A stretch of 64,000 nt of DNA from Pycnopodia helianthoides (lineage: Eukaryota; Echinodermata; Asteroidea; Forcipulatida; Asteriidae), in contig CM063255.1 of the NCBI GenBank assembly GCA_032158295.1, forward strand, positions 18,435,094 through 18,499,093, written 5' to 3'. Both the position numbers and the translations under genes were made by a program. The notes beneath the pieces were generated by a model, which saw nothing but the letters and a program-made list of their open reading frames with translations, was not told the origin of the DNA and made no database searches. Of the stretch, positions 46,101 to 52,732 are shown one piece after another. Numbering within the stretch: position 1 is the stretch's first letter; each line of letters begins with the position of its first letter.

Positions 46101-48033
46101 TTTGAGAGAACAGACCATTTTCATATTGGAACTTCCGATGGAAATTCTTTAAGTCTATGGGAAACATTTGAAGACCATGGCAACAGAGGCCATGCCCTGC
46201 AAAAAAAAGTATAGCAAACTATTTTCCATTAGTTTGTAGGCAGACAGAATGAAATCACCTCTTACCATTTCTTAGAGTAGTCCATGGCTTCAACCTTATT
46301 GCCTGGCTGCAGAAGGACGCCGTATTTAGAGATCCGATACTTCTTACCAGTTGACACCCGACCCTCATCGCTCTTGGACCTCTCTCGTGGTACCGATCGG
46401 ATTCTAGAGCCTCCTTCTGCCCTCGACTGTTCATCCAATTGTTCTGTGAAGTATCGTCTCCTGCTAACCTCCTTGGTCTTAGACGACTGACTGAAAGTGA
46501 TTCCCTCAAAAACTCTAAAACCTTCAATGCTCTCCGCTTTTTGGTTCTCCAAGAACATCGATTTTCTTGATCGCCGCCGCAGTTTGATGTCTTTGTTGAT
46601 TTGTTCTGATTGACGCCTTCTCCTCCTGTCCTTTCCTATACTGTCACCTTGCAAGACTGTACCTTCACCCGATGACTCCATCTTGTTCTGTTTCTTTTCA
46701 TCCTTGGGAAACCATGACGACCCATCCTTGCTGCTTGTTTTGGTGTCAGAGGTGGGATCAGTGCATTCAGGCTTAGCTTCACTATCATCAGTACCGATCT
46801 TGAGTTCCGCATTTCTGGGTTGGCTTGTCGTCTCATTTGATTGAGAGGTGCCGCTTTGGTCGGCTGATTTCGCAGGAGCTTCTTCCTCAGTGAATTCTTT
46901 AGTGGCCTGCTCGACATCGATAATGGTGGAGGAGGAATCTGAGCTGAAATTCTCAAGCTCTGGTTGTTTGGAACTATCTTCTTCATCATCCGTCAAATCG
47001 ATGTTGATGAGATCTCCCTCCTCCTTCTCTGGGATGGGCCTCGAATCAACCTTGGAGGGCTGTTTACCGGAAGACTCCTGCTTAACATCTTCAGGCTTTT
47101 TCTGTTTTGAATCATCTAAATTCTTGTCTGACAACACCCCCGTTGATTCCTTGTTACGTGTCAAATCAACAACGGTTTCCTTGGTTTCAAGATTCTTCAA
47201 TGTTGCTTTAAAAGCATCTTCAAATGATGTCAGCTTTCTAGGCAATTTCTCTTGAGTTGTTTTTTCTTTGGATTGGATGGATGTTGGAGCTATAGACGCT
47301 TTGACGTTGCTACTTGTTACTTGGGTAGTCTTTATGGTGCCCAGCCTAGAATCCAAACTCCTGGCCCCGGATTCAATCTTGCTACTTTTTTGCGCCTCTG
47401 CAGAACTTGTTCCCGAGATATCTCTCGTCGTAACACTACTCTCACTCTGGTTTTCTCTCTCCCTCTTATGGCTGCTTTCCGAACTTTCTTCCGACAACAC
47501 ACTCGATGAATCGGCTTTCTGACTATCCAAGACGTGCTTTTCTGATGACGTTTTCGACGTCAGCTTTACGGCGGATTCAGAATCTTTAGTTTCAGAACCT
47601 TTCTGATCCGAAGAAAGCTCTGTGCGTTTATCATCCATAAGGCCTTCTCTCTCGCTTTCTTTCTGATTATGAACAACATCTGGAACTGTTTTCGGAGTAG
47701 ATCCAGAACTCTGGATCTCAGGTGTATTCTGACTGGAGATTCTCGGATCCAAACTGACCGGTTTCTTATCTGCTCCGACTACATGATCAGCCACAACCTC
47801 AGTAGGCTTGACGTCACCAACGCTGCTGGATTCTTCAACCACGTCTTCCGACTCATTATCGGAAGTGGCTTCAACGTCAATGTCTTCAGCCATTTTTTCA
47901 GGTGAGGATACGTTTAGGCTTTGCTCATCCCTTGGAGAGGGTCTTAACATTCCACTTGCTCCCAAAACGTCGGATTTGGCATCCATATTGTTTGCTCGGA
48001 ATGTTTGATCGGTGAACTTCTTTCTAATTTAAC
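24998..48033 (-). CDS. PHF20: PHF20-type chromatin reader (Tudor-Tudor-C2H2-PHD), 15 coding exons
   Basis: Exons in transcription order: 48033-46266 (ATG at 47986), 44592-44421, 42751-42578, 42088-41971, 40629-40481, 39082-38924, 37084-37040, 35341-35132, 32323-31938, 31363-30911, 30283-30018, 28626-28425, 27710-26933, 25839-25473, 25134-24998 (stop TAA). All exon phases agree once one base is restored in each of three exons. The product is about 1,779 residues, against roughly 1,000 for the human PHF20 and PHF20L1. Order: Ser-rich extension (1-558), Tudor 1 (560-615), Tudor 2 (632-685), C2H2 finger (864-887), Lys/Arg-rich nuclear signal (about 1080-1130), PHD (1239-1280), conserved HPDLKLW segment (about 1355), C-terminal helical region. 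In vertebrates this protein belongs to the NSL/MOF histone acetyltransferase complex, where Tudor domains read methyl-lysine and the PHD reads methylated H3K4. One protostome/deuterostome ortholog of both human paralogs is expected. Confidence 0.92.
25473..25839 (-). CDS. PHF20: PHF20 exon 14: Ser/Thr/Pro linker and coiled region
   Basis: Encodes [20 protein letters not shown], then four degenerate repeats around SSDQTVSG / TPPSSDQTI, then a helical segment [27 protein letters not shown]. The latter aligns with the vertebrate HRMDSIEKELDVLE segment. Acceptor ATCCCAACAG, donor GTGAGA, phase 0 in and 1 out. Confidence 0.87.
25973..26242. mobile_element. 270-bp MITE with ~85-bp inverted termini
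   Basis: Starts CGTCGGCTCAGAACTATAAG and ends with the inverse; about 85 bases on each side match with two differences visible. Flanked by ATTT on both sides (25969-25972, 26243-26246), a possible 4-bp target duplication. Lies in PHF20 intron 13. The near-perfect arms imply a recent insertion. Confidence 0.75.
26933..27710 (-). CDS. PHF20: PHF20 exon 13: HPDLKLW segment and Ser-rich region
   Basis: 778 bases, one open frame. Begins [20 protein letters not shown], matching the vertebrate SREHPDLPLWCQPW segment after the PHD, then a long low-complexity acidic/Ser region, ending [13 protein letters not shown] before GTAAGT. Acceptor AACTATCAG. The open frame extends past the donor into intron, so the long antisense-looking ORF end at 26816-26932 is not coding. 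Confidence 0.9.
28425..28626 (-). CDS. PHF20: PHF20 exon 12
   Basis: After CTCAATTCAG it encodes [20 protein letters not shown], then [31 protein letters not shown]. This aligns with the vertebrate stretch between PHD and HPDLPLW (THQLLGDVQRVIEVLHGLQL). Phase 1 in, phase 2 out, donor GTAAGT. A piggyBac-like MITE sits 62 bp upstream of the acceptor. Confidence 0.88.
28689..28910. mobile_element. piggyBac-like TTAA MITE (family P)
   Basis: Copy bounded by TTAA at 28685-28688 and 28911-28914. The right TTAA is also the first four bases of a TTAAAGG-type MITE (TTAAAGGTATTATATAGG) that runs to about 29610, so family P inserted at that element's edge. Confidence 0.78.
29281..29595 (+). mobile_element. 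tRNA-derived SINE (family B)
   Basis: The tRNA-like head at 29412-29488 has an A box (TAGTCTAGTTGGTAAGAC) and a B box (GGGTTCGAATCCC). A body follows containing TTTCACAGGACTCGGGACAG and GTGCTTTACACACATGGGTG. A reverse-orientation relative is at about 43775-43960. The acceptor arms do not pair well enough for a functional tRNA. Confidence 0.7.
30018..30283 (-). CDS. PHF20: PHF20 exon 11: PHD finger
   Basis: Encodes [18 protein letters not shown] then [20 protein letters not shown] and ICNFC: the Cys4-His-Cys3 pattern C-x-C...C-x2-C...H-x4-C...C-x2-C, with the GWQH core, close to vertebrate PHF20. Acceptor TTACTTTCAG at phase 1, donor GTAAGT at phase 1. The 266 bases give the wrong exit phase and the entry frame does not reach the PHD frame; one base missing in the AAAAACCTCCCCC run (30266-30277) repairs both. 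Confidence 0.9.
30911..31363 (-). CDS. PHF20: PHF20 exon 10: basic nuclear-localisation region
   Basis: Encodes an acidic, Pro-rich start ([20 protein letters not shown]), a repeated EVK segment ([17 protein letters not shown]), then a strongly basic tract ([20 protein letters not shown] and onward to [12 protein letters not shown]) that should act as nuclear localisation signal. The two halves are in different frames that join if one C is restored in the GGCCCAG near 31257. Exit phase 1 then fits exon 11. Confidence 0.85.
31938..32323 (-). CDS. PHF20: PHF20 exon 9: Ser/Lys-rich linker
   Basis: After TGTTTGTAG (phase 1) it encodes [20 protein letters not shown] and a basic, Ser-rich linker to DDKTIVSK. 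Two donors in the same phase are possible: AAG|GTTTGT at 31938 or ATT|GTAAGC at 31947; I list the longer form. No recognised domain. Confidence 0.8.
32390..32710. mobile_element. Head-to-head pair of tRNA-derived SINE heads (family C)
   Basis: A minus-strand tRNA-like head at about 32402-32475 (B box as TTGAACCTGCAAC) and a plus-strand head at about 32618-32690 (AGCTGGTACAATG, GGTTCAAGTCCC) face each other, both joined to GACAAAATAGGGAGACCGCC-type sequence. The same head occurs at 35543-35620 (+) and 54060-54145 (-). Lies in PHF20 intron 8. Confidence 0.6.
32978..33189. mobile_element. piggyBac-like TTAA MITE (family P)
   Basis: Bounded by TTAA at 32974-32977 and 33190-33193. A short deletion near the left end removes the CTCAGTGA segment found in other copies. 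In PHF20 intron 8. Confidence 0.78.
33990..34377. repeat. Tandem array, ~167-bp unit, about 2.3 copies
   Basis: The word GAGCCAATATGGCTCATCAA then GCCGGTGTTTAAATC occurs near 34001, 34171 and 34336, separated by conserved ACAATGGAGG and AAGAGCAGGTAA words. Located in PHF20 intron 8. Confidence 0.7.
34590..35090. mobile_element. AGGCCTGGAATT MITE split by later insertions
   Basis: Fragments of the MITE seen intact at 37173-37327 (ACAGGCCTGGAATTACA ... GAAATTCCAGGCCTGT). Here the left half (CCTGGTCTTGGCCTTGGTGC) is separated from the right half (AGTGCCCTTTGCAGAATGAA) by a SINE-like tail (34680-34800) and a reversed family-P element (34810-35031). Another copy at 56186-56515 is split by a GGGCCCAATT MITE. 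Confidence 0.6.
34810..35031. mobile_element. piggyBac-like MITE, reverse orientation
   Basis: Reverse copy of family P, CCCTCTTGCTGTCTGACCAT to AGTCACTGACAGTAGGAGGG. Right flank TTAA (35032-35035); left flank CTAA, a one-base decay of TTAA. In PHF20 intron 8, 100 bp from exon 8. Confidence 0.78.
35132..35341 (-). CDS. PHF20: PHF20 exon 8: C2H2 zinc finger
   Basis: After TTCCTCCAG it encodes [40 protein letters not shown]: one C-x4-C-x12-H-x4-H finger, matching the vertebrate FRCKVVDCLKFFRKAKLLHY finger. The rest is a Ser/Thr/Lys linker. Phase 1 at both ends, donor GTAAGT. Confidence 0.92.
36285..36763. mobile_element. ~480-bp TIR element, AAGGTCAAA termini
   Basis: Left end AAGGTCAAATACAGTTTTGT GATGCACTC; right end, read in reverse complement, AAGGTCAAATTCAGTTTTGT GTTGCACTC: about 29 bases with two or three differences. 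The interior (CTTACACAAAAATTCC area, GACGTCATCG) has no coding capacity. In PHF20 intron 7. Confidence 0.65.
37040..37084 (-). CDS. PHF20: PHF20 exon 7 (micro-exon, 45 bases)
   Basis: Between TTTTTTCAG and GTAAGT, phase 1 at both ends; encodes [14 protein letters not shown]. Its length is a multiple of three, so it could be skipped without a frame change. Supported by phase match on both sides, not by homology. Confidence 0.65.
38325..38890. mobile_element. TTAAAGG-type element inside a ~55-bp direct repeat
   Basis: The run GTGCACTCTGACCAGAGTGC TAAAAAAT...TATTGTGATACAAAA occurs at about 38325-38380 and again at 38831-38885, flanking an element that begins AAAGGTAATACTTTGG and ends ATGACCCCTACCTT. 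Its right half (GAATGCTGCAGCCAGAGATG, CCAATCTATGACCC) is repeated in direct orientation at 41490-41765. In PHF20 introns 5 and 6. Confidence 0.5.
38924..39082 (-). CDS. PHF20: PHF20 exon 6 (one-base frame break)
   Basis: Acceptor CTTTACAG, donor CAT|GTAAGT. Enters in phase 0 as [15 protein letters not shown] and leaves in another frame as [20 protein letters not shown] then [17 protein letters not shown]. One base missing around the GCCC run at about 39034-39040 joins them, and turns 159 into 160 bases, giving the phase-1 exit that exon 7 needs. A short intron between the halves is less likely. Confidence 0.75.
39549..39770 (+). mobile_element. tRNA-Leu-derived SINE (family A)
   Basis: Head at about 39554-39645 begins GTGTCGTCGCCGAGCGGTCA, has an anticodon-loop-like CTCAAGT (anticodon CAA, Leu), a class-II style long variable arm and a decayed B box. 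It continues with CTTGTGTCCCTTAGCAAGAC. The copy at 39971 is better preserved. Confidence 0.7.
39971..40352 (+). mobile_element. tRNA-Leu-derived SINE, full length (family A)
   Basis: tRNA-like head 39971-40062 (GGCCAAGCAGTTAAGAGC, TTCAAGT anticodon loop, GGGTTCGAATCCC B box), body with CTTGTGTCCTTGAGCAAGAT, CCCAGGGGTATGAATGGGTA and a region about AGCGCCACGGCAGCTCGGGG, then a terminal TATATAAGAACTAG plus (TTA)n tail. A 28-base internal duplication (AAAGGGCATTGATATGTTAC) is visible at 40261-40315. Reverse or truncated relatives: 48095-48215 (+), 58456-58661 (-). In PHF20 intron 5. Confidence 0.78.
40481..40629 (-). CDS. PHF20: PHF20 exon 5
   Basis: After TTTATCCTCAG it encodes (A)[20 protein letters not shown] and a Ser/Thr-rich basic stretch with [12 protein letters not shown], ending ATK before GTACGT. 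Basic clusters fit nuclear targeting; the AT-hook core GRP of vertebrate PHF20 is not seen here. Phase 1 in, phase 0 out. Confidence 0.82.
41971..42088 (-). CDS. PHF20: PHF20 exon 4
   Basis: After TTTCACACAG it encodes [20 protein letters not shown] then [19 protein letters not shown], ending AAAAG|GTATCC. Follows Tudor 2 directly; a Lys/Arg-rich linker. Phase 0 in, phase 1 out. Confidence 0.8.
42246..43114. repeat. Two tandem arrays in PHF20 introns
   Basis: At 42246-42495 a ~110-bp unit (AACTCAACACCCAAACTGTT GGACTCTG ... CAGTCTTCAGTCCA) occurs about 2.3 times. At 42851-43114 a 44-bp unit (TAGAAATAAAACATGATCTA ACACACACACAGATTCTTGT) starts at 42851, 42895, 42939, 42983, 43027 and 43071, six nearly perfect copies. 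Exon 3 lies between the two arrays. Confidence 0.88.
42578..42751 (-). CDS. PHF20: PHF20 exon 3: Tudor 2
   Basis: After TTTGCTCCAG it encodes [58 protein letters not shown]. The [14 protein letters not shown] and Y-R-V-x-F-Y-D-G cores match the second Tudor domain of PHF20 and especially PHF20L1; the aromatic-cage positions W, Y, F, Y are present. Phase 0 both ends. Confidence 0.94.
44421..44592 (-). CDS. PHF20: PHF20 exon 2: Tudor 1 (C-terminal two thirds)
   Basis: After CATCGTTAG it encodes [40 protein letters not shown] and [17 protein letters not shown]. The I-H-F-x-x-W-x-x-R-x-D-E-W core is diagnostic of the PHF20 first Tudor/MBT-like fold. The N-terminal strand ([13 protein letters not shown]) is on exon 1, split in the middle of the Trp codon. 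Confidence 0.94.
44633..44825. mobile_element. GGGCCCAATT MITE copy
   Basis: Copy in PHF20 intron 1, 40 bp upstream of the Tudor 1 exon acceptor. Ends GGGCCCAATTTCATAGAGC and TTGAAATTGGACCC. Confidence 0.8.
45150..45320. repeat. Tandem array, 21-bp unit, 8 copies
   Basis: CCCTGTTTTAAATTTGGACA C/GC repeated with small changes (ATGCCC, ACGCCC). Located in PHF20 intron 1. Confidence 0.85.
46266..48033 (-). CDS. PHF20: PHF20 exon 1 (coding): Ser-rich N-terminal extension
   Basis: The ATG at 47986-47984 opens a 574-codon frame ([20 protein letters not shown]...) preceded by an acceptor, TTCTCTTTTAG at 48034-48044, so at least one noncoding exon lies upstream. About 558 residues are Ser/Glu/Lys-rich with no recognised domain, containing SIM-like acidic clusters ([20 protein letters not shown]) and basic patches ([20 protein letters not shown]). 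The last residues [27 protein letters not shown] are the start of Tudor 1. Donor AAATG|GTAAGA at phase 2. Vertebrate PHF20 has its first Tudor within about the first 15 residues, so this extension is a major difference. Confidence 0.88.
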
Positions 48034-48217
48034 CTAAAAGAGAAGAAAGACAAAAACAGAACTTTAAATGAAAAAAAGTGTATTACAAACTGGGGGTGTT
48101 GTAGTTGAGCGGTCAAGCACACCGAACTCAAGCTCTGGTGTTTCTGATCAGCAGAGTGTGGGTTCTTGTCCTGGTCGTGGAACTTGTGTCCTTGAGCAAG
48201 ACACTTAAACATGATTG

Positions 48218-48433
48218 TTGTCTGACCATCCAATACCATTCACTGTGGTTTTGAATGATAGATAAACTATGCCAGCCTGCAATATGATACCATGAGGGAA
48301 TGCATGTACACAGTACACACAGTTAGTTCTGTGCACAGTTGTGCCACTGTACACAACCTTGGCAGTCGAATGGTTTCAAATGGTTGGTCAACTCACTGGA
48401 AAATGTTGCCAAGAGTCACTGAGAGTAGGAGGG
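48218..48433. mobile_element. piggyBac-like MITE, truncated, reverse orientation
   Basis: Reverse copy of family P from TGTCTGACCATCCAATACCA to GAGTAGGAGGG, followed by TTAA (48434-48437). The CCCTCTTGC end is missing and abuts a truncated family-A SINE (48095-48215). Confidence 0.72.
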
Positions 48434-50069
48434 TTAATAAAAAAAACCTGGTGGTCTCAAGTACAAAGTATCCTAAATCATCTCTAATGAAGTTTGGCAG
48501 TCTTAAAAGATCAGTGTATTGTTAAACAAAACCATCACAGCAATTTATATTATGATTTACGGACATAGCCCTTTCATCAACGCACGTTGTTCTAACTTCC
48601 CTCCTAGAAAAGACATCATATTTTTCGTTAACCCATTTTATAAATCGAAAAGTCCGAGCAAATTTTCCAGTGCGCATGAACGATGACCGTGTGATTGGAG
48701 TATTGCACAACTTACACAAACACACACACAGCAAATGACAACAACATGGCGTTTATTTTTATCTCGCTGCAATGTGATTTGCCTTGCGACTTTGGAACAT
48801 TTTGGTATACTTTTAGAATTGTTAAATTCTGCCTTTTTTCTGGCAGTACATCTTCGGTTACCCCTTCTTGATAGGTAAGAATTTACGCAGTTTTATTGCA
48901 TCCAAATTTTTGGAGATGTTGCAGAAAATTTGCCCATGTCTAGACTACTCAGTTGGCGTTTAAAGGATGCTCTTTCATTGCGTGAATTTGAACGAAAACT
49001 AAGATCTCTGGGATCTCTGGGTATGATGTTTGTGCTTCACAAGAAAATTTATGAAACCAATTATTAAATTTATTAAATCTAGCAATAATGGAACCCAACT
49101 TTCATCATGCACAATTAGGCTGAGTAAAAAAAGAAACATGTTTAGCGTCCGGGTTTCTAAAAAAAGGAAGGAGCAGGGGCTTTTTATTTTTTATTTCAAG
49201 ATGGCCGCCATTCTTTTTCAAATTTCAAATATCCATTGTTTTTTCTACTGTTCAAACACACAATACATAAAAGAAAGATGTTGGACAAGACATTGAACAT
49301 GTCTGGACTTTTTAAAAAAGAGGAGGAGACAGGGTGCTACTATTTTACTATTTTTCCAATTTTTTGCTATTTTTGTCCAATGCTAAATATGGCTGGCCAA
49401 GGTATATTTATTCACAGATTTTGTGCTATTTTAGTGTACTGATGCAGTGTATGACAAAACAAATGATTTGTATCACTTTAGTCAAATTTTTCCTTTTTTT
49501 TTTTTGTTTCCTTTTTTTTTTTTTAAATAGTAAAAAGTAAAAAAAAAAGGAGGCGGCGGCCAAAAAGGAGGCGGGCGGGGAGGCTAAACATGTTTGTTTT
49601 TTTACTCGGCCTTGGATACCTCAAGGCCCGATGGCCGTAATACTAATAGCCCGATGGCTGCCGAAGAAGACTGAACCGTTCAGAGCTCATTAATTTGTTT
49701 ATTGTTAATTCTCTATTTGTTCAGCACCTCGATCTAGTGTCTAGGATATGTGCACTTTATAAGAACTTATTAAGAACTTTGTATTATTATTATTATTAAG
49801 AAGGCCGCCTGGCATGCCTAGCATAGGGATTTAAAATTAGCAAAGATTAAGATGAGACGAAGAAGTACACCGAAAGTGTCCATCACTCCCCAGGCTAGGC
49901 CGTGCATTATCTGGCCCAAAGGGCAACAGAATACTATTTTTATTATTTACTTAGGCCACGAGAATGAAAGTTTTAGATTTGCGTCCGGGCATTTTTGAAA
50001 TGACATGAGGCTTTTTTTCATTTTTCATTATTCATTATTTTTTCGTAGTATAAGAAGCTTCTTCAACGG

Positions 50070-50980
50070 AAACAGGTCAACTCGTACGCACGCAAACTCG
50101 TACGCATGCAGACCCGTACGCCAATTGGTCAACTCGTGCGACTACCAACTCGTACACACACGAACTCGTACGCACACAAACTGTACACACACAAACTCGT
50201 ACACACACCAACCCGTACACACACGAACTCGTACGCAGGTATACGAATTTGTCTGTTTAAAACTGATTTTATTTAGTGAAAAAATACAATTTCCTAAATA
50301 TTTTAATACTGATCCAAGAAAGAACTTTTCTTAACAAATTTAATTAACTTCAGGAAAAACCACAGTTTCTTTTAATGGACCGAAAGAAAAAAAATCTGAT
50401 CTAAGAAAGAACTTTAACTAAGTATTTCAAACAAATTTAATTAACTTCAGGAAACACATTCTGAACTCACTCCACAATTACCTAAATTAAACAAACATGT
50501 TTAATTAACTTCAGGGAAAAAAAAGAAGAAAAAAAATCCTGAGCCAACTTTGAATGTTCAAACCCAAGAAAGACTAAGTAATTCAAACAATTTTAATTAA
50601 CTTCAGGAAAAACCACAGTTTCTTTTAACGGATCGAAAAGAAAAAAAATCCTGATCCAAGAAAAGAACTTTAATTAAGTATTTCAAACAAATTTAATTAA
50701 CTTCAGGAAATACATTCTGAACTCACTCCACAATTACCTAAATTAAACATCGAGACTTTCCATTTACAAATAAATATAAAATCGCCGAAACCTTCTACCT
50801 TTGTAAACACGTAGTAAATTAAACTTGCGTACGAGTTGGTGTGTGTACGAGTTGGTGTGCGTACGGGTTGGTGTGCGTACGAGTTTGTGTGTGTACGAGT
50901 TGGTGTGCGTACGAGTTGGTGTGCGTACGAGTTGGTGCGTACGAGTTTGCTTGCGTACGAGTTGACCTGTCTCTTCTGAT
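50070..50980. repeat. Inverted CGTACG minisatellites around a 253-bp tandem repeat
   Basis: At 50070-50235 a 14-17 bp unit (AACTCGTACACACACA) repeats about 10 times; at 50826-50965 the inverse (CGTACGAGTTGGTGTG) repeats about 9 times. Between them two ~253-bp copies start TAATTAACTTCAGGAAAAAC (50341 and 50594). Fragments of long ORFs across the arrays (TRTHTNSYTH...) are translations of the repeat. Confidence 0.8.
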
Positions 50981-52011
50981 CTCTTCAACGACCCACAATT
51001 CAATGCGCGCACGTGTGTACACGGCGCTGTGTGAAGCGCATTCCACGGGTTTGCGCAATCTGCATATTGCGCACACTTTTGCAAAATCGGCCGCTTGAAC
51101 TGCCAGTATAAAGAGCGCAAACTTAAGATTGCGCACAATTTGCAAGGTCGGGCAGATTAACTGCCAAATCTGCAGAGCGCAAACTGCAGTTTGCACGCAA
51201 TTTTGCCTAATTCGTTGTGCAAATCCGTTAATTGCGCTCAACACATGAACGATCGTGGACGTATTCGTCAATCGTGTCGGAATAAAAAAATAACGTGAAA
51301 TAACAAAACTTTCCGACCTACCGACCCAATTTTAATGACCTATAATCGGAAACAGAACCCTTTTATTGTTTGGCCTGAATTGAAACTTGAACATTTGTGA
51401 TGCAGAGTCTTTTTTGTGGAAATAATGAAATTTTGTGAAAATAATGAAATTTTTCGGCGGTAGCTTTCAGAGCATGCGGGCGGTGGACGCAAATCTATAA
51501 CTTTCATTCTCATGGCCTTATCTAAAATCCATGTAAAGAATTACAAAAGTAAGGATTTTAGCTTTAGTTTATGTGAACACAAACATGACAAAATTCAATA
51601 CATGATCACATTTTCATTGCATTGTGACGGATATCCGCCACTCACCCGTCGTCGACTTGTCTTGCACTGACGACTTGTCAAGCCGTCCGTCGGGCTCGAG
51701 TTGTCTGACCCGTCGAGTTGCCCGACGGACGAGTTGTCTCAACTACGCAATGATGCGTACTACGTCGTGGTAGTGGAAAAAAAAACACCGCATGTCCCGC
51801 GGCTTAACAAACAAAATGTGTCATTTTAATACTCTACAAGTACATTTAGAAATACTTACAAGGTACTCACACGTGAAATCTCTCTTATGAGTTTATAAAA
51901 ACTCCTTTAGGTAGGACAATATCCATGGAACTTGTTCAGAGAGACTGTGAGAATTCCCGCGATCAACCACTCTGTCACACCGCCATTCTTATTGTATGTG
52001 TATGACTTACC

Positions 52012-52085
52012 TATTTCTGACGAATGGTGGCGCTATTTGTCTTTCCAAAAAGCCCTTTCCCTAATTAGGGGTGGGGGAAGGGAGT
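52012..52085 (-). promoter_or_regulatory. Candidate PHF20 promoter and 5' noncoding exon
   Basis: On the minus strand TATAATA (about 52095) is followed by a GC-rich stretch, GCGCCACCATTCGTCAG, and a consensus donor AAATAG|GTAAGTC at 52011. Exon 1 of PHF20 has an upstream acceptor at 48034, so a noncoding exon with such a donor is expected. A competing candidate is at about 48712-48760, where ATGGCG (YY1-like) and TTTGT|GTAAGTTG occur. Neither is supported by more than motif appearance. Confidence 0.25.
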
Positions 52086-52528
52086 CTTTTAAGGGATGTA
52101 TTATACTCAATAAATAGTTGAAATAAAGCACACAGACAGCATCGGTCATTTTCAAAGACCAATCTTACCCCTTAATATACATAAAATAACAAACTTGTCA
52201 AAATTTAAACTCAATCACTCATTGCAGTCACAAGAAAAAAGTGAAAAGAGCCTTGTGTTTTCACTGTTTTAGAACATCAAGTATTAATTGTTTTTCTCAC
52301 CTCTCGAAAACTATAGCAAACAATTGTTCAACCTCTTGTCCACACCCTTTAAAGTGATTTAATTAATTTAATTTCAAGCTGATTATGGTATCAATCTTCC
52401 CTTCAGAATAAGGAATTTGCATATTTTTAAGAGGACAAACAAAAACTTTTAAAAAATCTCATTAGAAAAGGTGGTTTTGCCAAGCCACAAAACTTGTACC
52501 TAAACCCTTGAAATCGACCAAACCACGC

Positions 52529-52732
52529 GGGCCCAATTTCAAAGAGCTGCTTGAAAACAACAAATAGCTAAGCACAACAAAATTCTGCTTACAAGACTTT
52601 GGTTACCAGCAAAAATACATTGCCATTGTACCACTTGTGACTGGTATCCTGCTTATTATTTTGCTTAGCAGAAAATTGTTAAGCAATTTACTGTTTGCTT
52701 GAAGCAGCTCTATAAAACTGGAAACTGGGCCC
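52529..52732. mobile_element. GGGCCCAATT MITE copy
   Basis: Copy between PHF20 and SDF2, ends GGGCCCAATTTCAAAGAGCT and CTGGGCCCAG. About 52,740-55,500 contains no recognisable gene; it holds a family-C SINE head (54060-54145, -) and a ~100-bp tandem duplication with poly-C (54500-54700). Confidence 0.75.

Noticed and set aside
46284..48008. Plus-strand ORFs opposite the large PHF20 exon
   Set aside because: Shadows of the Ser-rich coding exon; no own splice or homology signals.
50764..51271. Thr/His/Arg-repeat protein on the minus strand
   Set aside because: It is the translation of the CGTACG minisatellite.
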